DNA from: a virus | Length of the DNA stretch: 26,115 nucleotides | IMG/VR virus record: IMGVR_UViG_3300034418_003197 | Location: 1-26,115 of that record | Strand: one strand, 5' to 3' | Shown here: positions 6,588 through 14,055 of the stretch, one piece after another | Layout of the letters: each line of letters opens with the position of its first letter | Numbering within the stretch: position 1 is the first letter of the stretch | The notes under the pieces: generated by a model | What the model was told of the DNA's origin: nothing | Seen by the model: the letters and a program-made list of their open reading frames with translations, nothing else | Database searches by the model: none | Translations under genes and position numbers: made by a program

Positions 6588-8387
6588 ATGAGTTTAACAA
6601 GCAACCGCTTAATACAAGCCACATCAACAACTGCGAATAAACCGTTTTTAGCGACTAATAACGCAGATTATGTTCAAAAGGTTTCGGTAGCTAGCGGAAG
6701 GGGATTTTGTTTTTCCCCATCGGCGGGGTCTCGGTTTTGGACCAGCGATGGCAACACCGTAATTAGACAATATGACACGTCAAGTGCTTTATCTTTAACG
6801 GGGGCAACTTTAGACACCACACAAGATATTTCGGCTCAGATAGGTACTGATGATATTGAAGATATTGCGGTGTGGGACACGCATTTATATGTATTAACTA
6901 CAAACTTTTTTAGTGTTACTTGCAAAATATGGCAGTACGATTTGGGATCTGCCGAAGATATAAGCTCGCTTACTTATGTAGATGCCGTGGAAATCGGCCT
7001 TAACGATGCTTTGTTCTTAAATTTAGCTAAAGATCGTGACAACAATAACGGAGGAGAAACGATCTGGCTTGGACGGTTTAATAGTACAACGACGCATGTG
7101 CATAAATTTACCTTCGGAACGGACTATGACATTTCCACGTTAAGCTCCTCGGGTTCGTATGTATTCACCAGTTACTTACCGACTTATATCAACTCTGGTG
7201 GATTTGTAGTGGACTCTTTTTCTACGAGTGAGTCCGCGGGATTTTACTATAACACTTCGGGGGCTTTAGTATGGGTCCATCGAGGAACCGTCAGTGCTAA
7301 AAACTTACTTCCGACAACCTTATTTAATAGCCCTGCTTTTCCTTTTCTATTACGCACAAATTCCGATTTAGATAAAATAAGCACTCCGGCCATTTTAGGA
7401 GCGGATTATTTTTCAGAAGGCAAAGCGTTTGTTTTTATCGCAGGCGGGAATGTTTATGAATATGACAATAAGTCAGGAACGTCTGATGACGATTACGGGT
7501 TTATTAGCACTTTGACTAATACTGCTTACGAAACAGAAAACGCCGTTGCTGGTGCAATCAATTTCACGACATTTAATTTCTCAGATAATGGTAAATACGC
7601 AATTATGGTTAGGGAGTCTGGTACAGACACCATTATGACCATTGCATGTGATGATGCTTATGATCCTCCAATGGACGGCACAAACATCAGTTCCTTTGAC
7701 TTTACAAGTGCTACACCTTGGACGAATAACCCAACTTCTGTTCAAGTAGATCCGACGGGGCTTATTTACTTGATTGCGGCAAAAGATACCGACGGTACAG
7801 ATCAAGAAGTTTATACAGTAACTTTGGACGGAACTGGCTTTTTACCGGGAACGGCTACAACACAAACGTATGCGACTTTAGATCTTTCGTCTGATCTTAC
7901 AACAGACGAAGTGCCTTCCTGTGCTAAATTTGACCGAACGGGATACAAGCTTTTTGTTATGACGTGTGCGGAAGATTCTGACGCTACTGGTCGCAGTAAT
8001 TTTTACGAATACCCATTATCCACGGCTTGGGACATTACAAGTGCCGGTTCTTACACAACAAAAACTCAGTATGAAAAAGTCAATATTTCAGCGCACTTTG
8101 ACTTTAGCAAAGATGGAACACGTTTATATATTTATGATCAAATTGCCGCGAATGTGCATATCCACGAACTAGAAACGGCGTTTACCCTTCCCTCAGTTGA
8201 CATTACTACAGATTTTCCGATTATTAACATGGGTCAATTTATACTTTATGACCCTTGGAATGAAAGGCCAACGGAAGCAATTGGTGTTAGTGTGGATAAT
8301 ACCGAAATCTTTTTCTATCGTTCAAGAAATGCAGACACTACTCTTGGAGCGGCTGACCCAACTCTTTTTAGAATCCCGCTGACTTAA
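6588..8387 (+). CDS. Beta-propeller-like virion or host-recognition protein
   Basis: The 599-residue product follows a GGAG ribosome site at 6575-6578. Its sequence is built from loosely similar units of 60-80 residues, each with a strand pattern like (F/V)DxxGxxLY(V/I) followed by an element such as IWQYDLGSAEDISSLTY, FYEYPLSTAWDITSAGSY or VHIHELETAFTLPSVDI. The repeated Q/EY-x-L-S-T-A-W-D-(I/V)-S element is one I know from marine phage host-recognition and structural proteins, where it is read as a beta-propeller blade. No signal peptide or enzyme motif is seen. Position between a fibre and the stabilisation protein suggests a peripheral tail protein that may bind glycans, which is inference. 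Confidence 0.65.
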   Translation: MSLTSNRLIQATSTTANKPFLATNNADYVQKVSVASGRGFCFSPSAGSRFWTSDGNTVIRQYDTSSALSLTGATLDTTQDISAQIGTDDIEDIAVWDTHLYVLTTNFFSVTCKIWQYDLGSAEDISSLTYVDAVEIGLNDALFLNLAKDRDNNNGGETIWLGRFNSTTTHVHKFTFGTDYDISTLSSSGSYVFTSYLPTYINSGGFVVDSFSTSESAGFYYNTSGALVWVHRGTVSAKNLLPTTLFNSPAFPFLLRTNSDLDKISTPAILGADYFSEGKAFVFIAGGNVYEYDNKSGTSDDDYGFISTLTNTAYETENAVAGAINFTTFNFSDNGKYAIMVRESGTDTIMTIACDDAYDPPMDGTNISSFDFTSATPWTNNPTSVQVDPTGLIYLIAAKDTDGTDQEVYTVTLDGTGFLPGTATTQTYATLDLSSDLTTDEVPSCAKFDRTGYKLFVMTCAEDSDATGRSNFYEYPLSTAWDITSAGSYTTKTQYEKVNISAHFDFSKDGTRLYIYDQIAANVHIHELETAFTLPSVDITTDFPIINMGQFILYDPWNERPTEAIGVSVDNTEIFFYRSRNADTTLGAADPTLFRIPLT

Positions 8388-8399
8388 CGGAGCGCCATT

Positions 8400-10577
8400 A
8401 TGTTAACTAAGTTACAGTTCAAGCCGGGAGTTAACAGAGAAATCACCTCATATTCTAATGAAGGCGGTTGGGTCGATTGTAATCGAGTCCGGTTTCGGTT
8501 TGGATTCCCGGAAAAAATTGGCGGATGGGATAAGCTTTCTCAAAACACCTATCAAGGGTCTTGTCGTGCCTTACACGCATGGAACTCCTTAGATGGTTCC
8601 GCATATATTGGTGTAGGCACACATCTTAAATATTATGCTTTGGAAGGCGGAGCCTATAACGACATTACTCCAATTCGACTGACGACAGACGCTGGGGATG
8701 TCACCGTTGACAACGGATCAACTGTTACTGGATCTAGCATCCTTACCATACTGCATACAAGCTGTGGCGCTGTAAATGACGATTTCGTGACTTTTTCTGG
8801 TGCGGTGTCTCTTGGCGGAGACATTACAGCGGATGTCCTGAATGTAGAGCATCAAATTATTACAGTCGCTCCAGACGGAAACTCATACACAATTGATGTC
8901 GGCGTTGCGGCAACAGCCTCTGACACAGGAACCGGCGGGACATCTATTGTTGGCGAATATCAAATCAACACCGGATTGGACACCACGGTAGGCGGTAACG
9001 GCTGGGGAGCAGGAACGTGGTCACGCGGAGCGTGGGGATCGTCTACGCCGTTAACAGCCGTTAACGCAAAACTACGTTACTGGACACACGATAATTTTGG
9101 CGAAGATCTGCTTTTAGTACCTAATGATTCGTCTATTTATTATTGGGACACTAGCGCAAAAGCCTCGACTAACCCGTTTGGCCGCGCAATCGACTTAACA
9201 GAGCTAGGTCGCGTTGATGAAAGTGTTGCGGCAAGCCAGACCCCCGGAGGGGCTGGGTCATTAACCCTGACCTCGGGTACGGTAACTTTAAGTCCTTCTC
9301 AGTATGTAGTTATCAATTCGGTATCGGATGAAACAAGCGTCACTTTTACTATTACAGGGACGGATGTTAACGGTAACGCGCAAACAGAAACTCTGGCAGG
9401 CCCAAATGCGGGGTATGTAGTTGGAATATACAAATTTTCGACTATCACCGATATTTCGGTTGACGCCGCAACCACAGGAGCTGTGAGTGTTGGAAACCAG
9501 CAATCGGATGGTTACACTCCGACAGTTTGCCGCAAGGTCATTGTCCATAACCAGAACCGAATCACCATTGCGTTTGGGGCGGATTCAGGAGATAACCTTG
9601 GGACACAAGATCCACTTCTTATTCGTTTTTCTGATGTAGAAGATCCCGGCGTTTGGTATCCGACTGTGGATAACTTTGCAGGGGATCTACGGATCAGTTC
9701 TGGTTCTCAAATTGTGACTGCAATTGAAACACGTCAGCAGATTTTGGTTTGGACTGATGTATCTCTTCATACGATGCAGTTTTTGGGTCAACCCTTTGTA
9801 TTTGGCCAGACTCAGGTGTCCAACAACACGACCATCATATCGCCATTATCTGCGGTAGCAGTAGGCGATCAAGTGTTTTGGATGGGCAATGAAAGTTTCT
9901 ACACTTTCCAAGGTTCTGTACAGGTTATCCCCTGTTCTGTTAAGTCCTATGTGTTTGATAATCTTAACTATTTACAGCGGGACAAGATTTGCGCCGGCGT
10001 GAACTCGTCGTTTAATGAAATCTGGTGGTTCTACCCATCTGCTGAATCCGAAGAAAATGACAGCTATGTGGTTTTTAATTATGTTCAAAACATCTGGTAT
10101 TACGGATCAATTAACCGTACTGCTTGGATTGATCTTGGCGTACCGCAATACCCGGTTGCCGCGCAATCAACAGATAACACAGGAAACTATTTGTACTCAC
10201 ATGAGTCAGGGTTAAATGATGATGGATCAGCGTTAGGAGCGTTTATCGAGTCTTCGCAAATAGATTTAGGCGAGGGAGATCAGTTTTCGTTTATCAGCCG
10301 CCTTATTCCGGATGTTAAGTTTAGCGGAAGTTCCGCAGAATCACCTGCGGTAGACTTTACTCTAAAAGTCCGAAATTTTCCCGGAGGCGATTACACTAAG
10401 TCCACAGATAGCACCGTTACAAGAACAGCAACAGTACCTGTAGAGCAATTTACAGAACAGACGTTTGTTCGATTACGCGGACGATCTTTTGCAATGAGGC
10501 TGTCTTCTAATCAACTAGGATGTCAATGGCGACTAGGGTCTCCAAGAATTGATGTCCGTCCGGACGGGCGCCGCTAA
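8400..10577 (+). CDS. P22 gp10-like stabilisation / tail nozzle structural protein
   Basis: The 725-residue product starts after a CGGAG ribosome site at 8388-8392. It opens with LQFKPGVNREITSYSNEGGW, then CNRVRFRFGFPEKIGGW. This start is typical of a large conserved structural protein of marine podovirus-like phages, related in my reading to P22 gp10 (packaged DNA stabilisation, tail nozzle). Further landmarks are GWGAGTWSRGAWGS (about 200-213), LRYWTHDNFGEDLLLVPNDS (about 224-243), and a C-terminal half with repeated strands (QQILVWTDVSLHTMQFLGQP, GDQVFWMGNESFYTF, NEIWWFYPSAESEENDSYVV). A beta-propeller is plausible. About residues 95-190 look like an inserted Ig-like beta domain. Nozzle rings close the tail and hold the genome after packaging. 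The next gene starts within the stop (TAATG). Confidence 0.7.
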   Translation: MLTKLQFKPGVNREITSYSNEGGWVDCNRVRFRFGFPEKIGGWDKLSQNTYQGSCRALHAWNSLDGSAYIGVGTHLKYYALEGGAYNDITPIRLTTDAGDVTVDNGSTVTGSSILTILHTSCGAVNDDFVTFSGAVSLGGDITADVLNVEHQIITVAPDGNSYTIDVGVAATASDTGTGGTSIVGEYQINTGLDTTVGGNGWGAGTWSRGAWGSSTPLTAVNAKLRYWTHDNFGEDLLLVPNDSSIYYWDTSAKASTNPFGRAIDLTELGRVDESVAASQTPGGAGSLTLTSGTVTLSPSQYVVINSVSDETSVTFTITGTDVNGNAQTETLAGPNAGYVVGIYKFSTITDISVDAATTGAVSVGNQQSDGYTPTVCRKVIVHNQNRITIAFGADSGDNLGTQDPLLIRFSDVEDPGVWYPTVDNFAGDLRISSGSQIVTAIETRQQILVWTDVSLHTMQFLGQPFVFGQTQVSNNTTIISPLSAVAVGDQVFWMGNESFYTFQGSVQVIPCSVKSYVFDNLNYLQRDKICAGVNSSFNEIWWFYPSAESEENDSYVVFNYVQNIWYYGSINRTAWIDLGVPQYPVAAQSTDNTGNYLYSHESGLNDDGSALGAFIESSQIDLGEGDQFSFISRLIPDVKFSGSSAESPAVDFTLKVRNFPGGDYTKSTDSTVTRTATVPVEQFTEQTFVRLRGRSFAMRLSSNQLGCQWRLGSPRIDVRPDGRR

Positions 10578-11281
10578 TGACTAGCCGTCGTTTAACACTA
10601 CCGTTCTTCCCGATTGCTCCGGAGGAGTACAACAAACAATACATGGACGAACTGGTTCGTCAGTTCTCTATTTATTTGGAGCAAATGCAAAATCCGGGAG
10701 ATGCTAGACACACTACAATGGCGTTAACACAACTGCCAACAAGTAAGACAGGTCTGGCTACAGATGAAGTTTGGAATGATGGCGGCCACTTAGCCATAGC
10801 GGGGTATAAGATCTGGGCACCTCTAGGCAACAGCCGTTTATCTGTACAACACAGAACAGCGTTTAACGTCAATGGTGGCACGGCTACGTTGGGCGTTTTA
10901 AACACCCGACCTCTGACAGAAATTGTCAATACAATTGACGACTGCACTGTATCCGGTACAGATATTACGTTACCTGCCGGTGACTACTACGCAATTGGCT
11001 ACGGCAGTGGGTATGATTGCGGACGATTCAGGCAGAGTCTCTATAACGCAACCACTTCTACCCCAGAAATATTAGGCGGGATTAGTTATTCAAACCCAAC
11101 ATATCCAAACCAGTGCGCTTCAAACTTCTGTGGATTCTTTTCGCTAGAAGAAGAAAGCACTCTTCAAATGGTTATGACTGTTCAAACAACTAGAGCTACT
11201 AACGGCCTCGGTCTTGACGCAGATCCCGGAGACGCTTTCGATACGATTCACGCAGAAGCCCAGATATGGCGGGTTGGATAA
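10577..11281 (+). CDS. Tail fibre with short anchor and jelly-roll-like receptor-binding end
   Basis: The 234-residue product has an N-terminal anchor of about 70 residues (LPFFPIAPEEYNKQYMDELV, FSIYLEQMQNPGDARHT, TQLPTSKTGLATDEVWND). I recall this anchor as a conserved segment of small marine phage proteins next to the nozzle gene. Residues about 78-234 form a separate beta domain: YKIWAPLGNSRLSVQHRT, DITLPAGDYYAIGYGSG, DCGRFRQSLYNAT, and the end LQMVMTVQTTRATNGLGLD then IHAEAQIWRVG. The order 'LPAGxY ... RxRLYN ... FxIQ..C/VQTT...NG ... EIWRV' is typical of a TNF/C1q-like tip on phage fibres. It is the last gene before the promoter at 11300. Confidence 0.75.
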   Translation: MTSRRLTLPFFPIAPEEYNKQYMDELVRQFSIYLEQMQNPGDARHTTMALTQLPTSKTGLATDEVWNDGGHLAIAGYKIWAPLGNSRLSVQHRTAFNVNGGTATLGVLNTRPLTEIVNTIDDCTVSGTDITLPAGDYYAIGYGSGYDCGRFRQSLYNATTSTPEILGGISYSNPTYPNQCASNFCGFFSLEEESTLQMVMTVQTTRATNGLGLDADPGDAFDTIHAEAQIWRVG

Positions 11282-11299
11282 TTGAATTTAAAGCATTTT

Positions 11300-11328
11300 T
11301 TTACGAAATAGACTAAACAAAGTATACT
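11300..11328 (+). promoter_or_regulatory. Sigma-70-type promoter for the ejection-protein operon
   Basis: TTTACG (11300-11305) and TATACT (11323-11328) are separated by exactly 17 bases, close to the TTGACA/TATAAT consensus. It lies in one of only two sizeable gene-free gaps (11282-11371). The start of transcription is expected near 11335. It would let the ejection-type genes be transcribed apart from the fibre block. Confidence 0.7.
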
Positions 11329-11342
11329 TAACCAAGGTAAGA

Positions 11343-11359
11343 TGCCGGTATAACTGGCG
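11343..11359 (+). promoter_or_regulatory. Leader hairpin just upstream of the ribosome site
   Basis: GCCGG (11344-11348) can pair with CTGGC (11354-11358) through one G-U pair around the loop TATAA; a further U-G pair closes the base. It sits about 8 bases after the predicted transcript start and 2 bases before the Shine-Dalgarno sequence. It may stabilise the mRNA or keep the ribosome site open. Confidence 0.4.
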
Positions 11360-11361
11360 AT

Positions 11362-11365
11362 GGAG
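11362..11365 (+). promoter_or_regulatory. Ribosome site that sets the start at 11372
   Basis: GGAG lies six bases before the ATG at 11372. An in-frame ATG at 11360 has no such site and would itself contain the GGAG, so the shorter protein is preferred. Confidence 0.6.
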
Positions 11366-11371
11366 CAAAAA

Positions 11372-13183
11372 ATGGCCGCAACAGCACTTCAAGAGGAGCT
11401 AATGCCTGCCGGGGGCATCGCAGATTTTATCTTTTCAGATGAAGAGCTTGATGCTTTAGAAGAAGCCGAAACAGAGCAAACTTTCGGCACACAAGGCATT
11501 GCTGAATTTAAACCAATTGCTAGAAAAATGGCCTCTTACGGTCGTTATGGCGACGATCATATCGTACACGCCGAAACTGGCGAGCTGGTTGTTCCCAAAA
11601 TGTTAATTGATCAAAGTCCAGAGCTTAAAGAATCTATCTTTAGCCATCTTCGTGAAATGGGCATTGAAGAGCCAGAACGCTTTGTTGTTGGGTCTGACGC
11701 AAACTCATTAAACCCGATGACTGGAATGCCTGAATTTTGGAACCCTTTAAAGCAGGTAAGAAAGGCGGTCTCTAATATCGGAAAAGGCGTTTCAAAAGCG
11801 TTCAAGTCTGTCGGCAAAGTCCTCAAAAAAGTTGCTCCGATTGTTCTTCCAATTGTAGGAACAGCGCTGTTCGGACCAATTTATGGTGCGGCTCTTGGCT
11901 CGGGTATTAGCACTTTAATACAGGGCGGCAATATAAAAGACGCCTTTAAGTCCGCGTTAATTAGCGGCGGTATCGGGGCTCTTGGCGCAGGAGTTACCTC
12001 AAAACTAGGCGGTGGCGGCTTTATGGAAGGCGTTAAAAATGCTGGAAATACGGCAAACCTTAAAGCAGGTTTTGATAGCCTCGGTAGAGCCGCAACCGGA
12101 GACTTCTCGGGCTTCTCTATGTCTAACATGAAGGCTGGTCCTGCTAGTGAAGGAGGTACGGCCTATATTGAACCACCCTCTACTGGCCCCTTGACTACCG
12201 AAGCGGCGAGAGAAGCGGCAATGAACGTTCAGACTGCCTCTCAATATCCGGTTTCTCCATCTACGGATGCGTTGACTACTCCTACGAGTTCGGTGAGCGA
12301 CGCTCAATTATATGATTCCGCAATGTCTGGTTCAGCAAACACTTTGACAACCCCTACTAATCCGTTGACAACCCCTACGACAGACGTTGTTACGCAAAAC
12401 ACTTTGACACCCCCTGCGGGAGACGTTGTTACTCAGAGCGCCTATGAACCCAAAGGGTTTTTACAAAACCTTTCCGAAGGTAATATTAGCGAAGCGTTCC
12501 TTCCTTCTGGACCAACGGCAGAGCAGGTGGCCGCGCAACAAGCAAGTACCTACAATAAGGCGTATCAAACAGCAATATCGAACGGTTCTACTCCGGCAGT
12601 TGCAGAGAATATTGCGAAAAAAGCAATGAGTAATGTAACTGCTTCAAGCATGGGACCCGGCTTAATTGCAAGCTACGGACCGTTAGCCGCGGCAGGAACA
12701 GCGGGGGCCGCGGCCCTTGGGTTCTTTGACACTCCTCCAGAGGAAGAGCCCGAGGGGGCTGAGGATTTTGAACTATCTGGTGAAGATTTAATTGCTCAGA
12801 ATCCGGATGATTACCTCATCAGCGGAATTGATCCTGTAACAGGACAAGTTATTGGGTTAGATCCAAAACTGGCCTCTGACAGAAACTTCTTAGTTGAGTC
12901 TAGTCGTCAGCTAGGCGGCTACGGTGGTGGAACCCGAGGAAGAACCGATGGTATCTTCCGCGCCGCCGCCGGCGGTCAGGTTTATCCCCGCAGAAATGGC
13001 GGGATTATGCCTAATGAGGGCACCCCTAACCGCGATAGTGTACGCGCATTGCTAATGCCCGGTGAGTTTGTAATGACAAAAGATGCGGTCCGGGGCCTTG
13101 GTAACGGAAGTCTAAACAACGGCATTCAGAACATGTACTCGATGATGCGAGGGCTTGAAACCAAAGGACGGAGAATGGCGTAA
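11372..13183 (+). CDS. Internal virion / DNA-ejection protein with cationic helix and hydrophobic segment
   Basis: The 603-residue product has several parts. Residues 1-115 include an acidic start and a conserved stretch (YGRYGDDHIVHAETGELVVP, then SLNPMTGMPEFW). Residues about 127-155 form a cationic amphipathic helix with Lys at 138, 142, 145, 149, 152 and 153. A hydrophobic glycine-rich region follows (about 155-215: PIVLPIVGTALFGPIYGAAL, then GGIGALGAGV) that could cross or insert into a membrane. Residues about 265-365 are a Thr/Pro linker. The C-terminus carries GGQVYPRRNGGIMPNEGTPN and ALLMPGEFVMTKDAVRGLGN, a pattern common at the ends of phage tape-measure or internal virion proteins. 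No enzyme motif is visible. First gene of the operon; the next starts within its stop (TAATG). Confidence 0.7.
   Translation: MAATALQEELMPAGGIADFIFSDEELDALEEAETEQTFGTQGIAEFKPIARKMASYGRYGDDHIVHAETGELVVPKMLIDQSPELKESIFSHLREMGIEEPERFVVGSDANSLNPMTGMPEFWNPLKQVRKAVSNIGKGVSKAFKSVGKVLKKVAPIVLPIVGTALFGPIYGAALGSGISTLIQGGNIKDAFKSALISGGIGALGAGVTSKLGGGGFMEGVKNAGNTANLKAGFDSLGRAATGDFSGFSMSNMKAGPASEGGTAYIEPPSTGPLTTEAAREAAMNVQTASQYPVSPSTDALTTPTSSVSDAQLYDSAMSGSANTLTTPTNPLTTPTTDVVTQNTLTPPAGDVVTQSAYEPKGFLQNLSEGNISEAFLPSGPTAEQVAAQQASTYNKAYQTAISNGSTPAVAENIAKKAMSNVTASSMGPGLIASYGPLAAAGTAGAAALGFFDTPPEEEPEGAEDFELSGEDLIAQNPDDYLISGIDPVTGQVIGLDPKLASDRNFLVESSRQLGGYGGGTRGRTDGIFRAAAGGQVYPRRNGGIMPNEGTPNRDSVRALLMPGEFVMTKDAVRGLGNGSLNNGIQNMYSMMRGLETKGRRMA
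12272..12440 (+). repeat. Thr/Pro low-complexity repeats in the ejection protein
   Basis: TTGACAACCCCTAC occurs at 12344 and again at 12365 (21-base period), with related copies at 12272 and 12403. The elements GACGTTGTTAC at 12382-12392 and 12422-12432 also repeat. At protein level this gives LTTPT and DVVTQ units in a disordered linker. Confidence 0.6.
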
Positions 13184-14055
13184 TGGCTAAAGATACGACC
13201 ATACAGATTGTCAAAGAAGATCCTAAAATTGAAGCCTATAAGCTAGCGCTTTTAAAAGAAGCGCAAGCATTATCGCAAAAAGATTTAGCGGACGAGCTTC
13301 CTATTTATCAAATTGCTGGGATGGATCCGCTACAGACTCGGGCTTTGGAATTGGCGGAGCAAGGGATTGGAGCGTATGAGCCGTACATGACGGATGCTGA
13401 TGTTGCTTCAGCGGCTTCTTATGGCGCTTTAACGTCTGGAGTAGACCCAAGTCAGCTTACAGAATTAACACAACAGTATATGACACCCTATATGGATGCT
13501 GTTGGGTCTGAGATTAACAGAGCTTATGACATTCAGCAGGCTCAACAAACCGGACAATCTATTGGTCAAGGCGCTTTTGGTGGATCTCGGGCGGCTTTAT
13601 TGCAGAATGAAATTGACCGTGACCGCGTAGGTGCTTTAGCTAAGGCGCAAGCGGATGCGTATATGAACGCGCAACAAGCGGCTTCTGGAATGATGGACCG
13701 TAGCTTACAAGGGGGACAAGCACTGGGCACCTTGGCTTTACAGCAGGCCGGTCTTGGCGAGTTGCTTCAACAGCTTGGTCAAAGAGAAACTCAATATTTA
13801 TACGATGCCGGTAAAGCTCAGCAAGCGCAGGATCAGGCAGTTCTTGAAGCAGAGCGCATGAGTGATCTACAAAGCTTGTATCAGCCTTATCAGAATCTTG
13901 CATTTTTGTCAGATATTTATAAAGGAGCGCCGTCTTCACAGATGTCGTTAACTTCAACGACTGCGCCACAAGCCTCACCTTTCCAAACATATTTAGGATT
14001 AGGTATTGGAGGGCTGAGTGCCGCGGCGGGTGCTAAAGAGGCAGGGTTGTTCTAA
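13183..14055 (+). CDS. Internal virion protein, Gln/Ala-rich and helical
   Basis: The 290-residue product overlaps the previous gene by TAATG and the next by TAATG. It begins with a basic/acidic segment, then a motif QIAGMDPLQTRALELAEQGI (about 44-63) and YMTPYMDAVGSEINRAYDIQ (about 104-123). A long Gln/Ala-rich helical stretch follows to about residue 240, with SIGQGAFGGSRAALLQNEID at about 127-146. The C-terminus is small-residue rich and mildly hydrophobic (FQTYLGLGIGGLSAAAGAKE). I recognise this family as a frequent gene among internal virion proteins of marine podovirus-like phages. By size, helix content and position it may correspond to the small T7-type core protein gp14, but the sequence alone does not prove it. 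Confidence 0.65.
   Translation: MAKDTTIQIVKEDPKIEAYKLALLKEAQALSQKDLADELPIYQIAGMDPLQTRALELAEQGIGAYEPYMTDADVASAASYGALTSGVDPSQLTELTQQYMTPYMDAVGSEINRAYDIQQAQQTGQSIGQGAFGGSRAALLQNEIDRDRVGALAKAQADAYMNAQQAASGMMDRSLQGGQALGTLALQQAGLGELLQQLGQRETQYLYDAGKAQQAQDQAVLEAERMSDLQSLYQPYQNLAFLSDIYKGAPSSQMSLTSTTAPQASPFQTYLGLGIGGLSAAAGAKEAGLF

Noticed and set aside
11360-11371. Upstream in-frame ATG for the first ejection-type protein
   Set aside because: It has no ribosome site, and the GGAG that serves the ATG at 11372 would lie inside its first codons.
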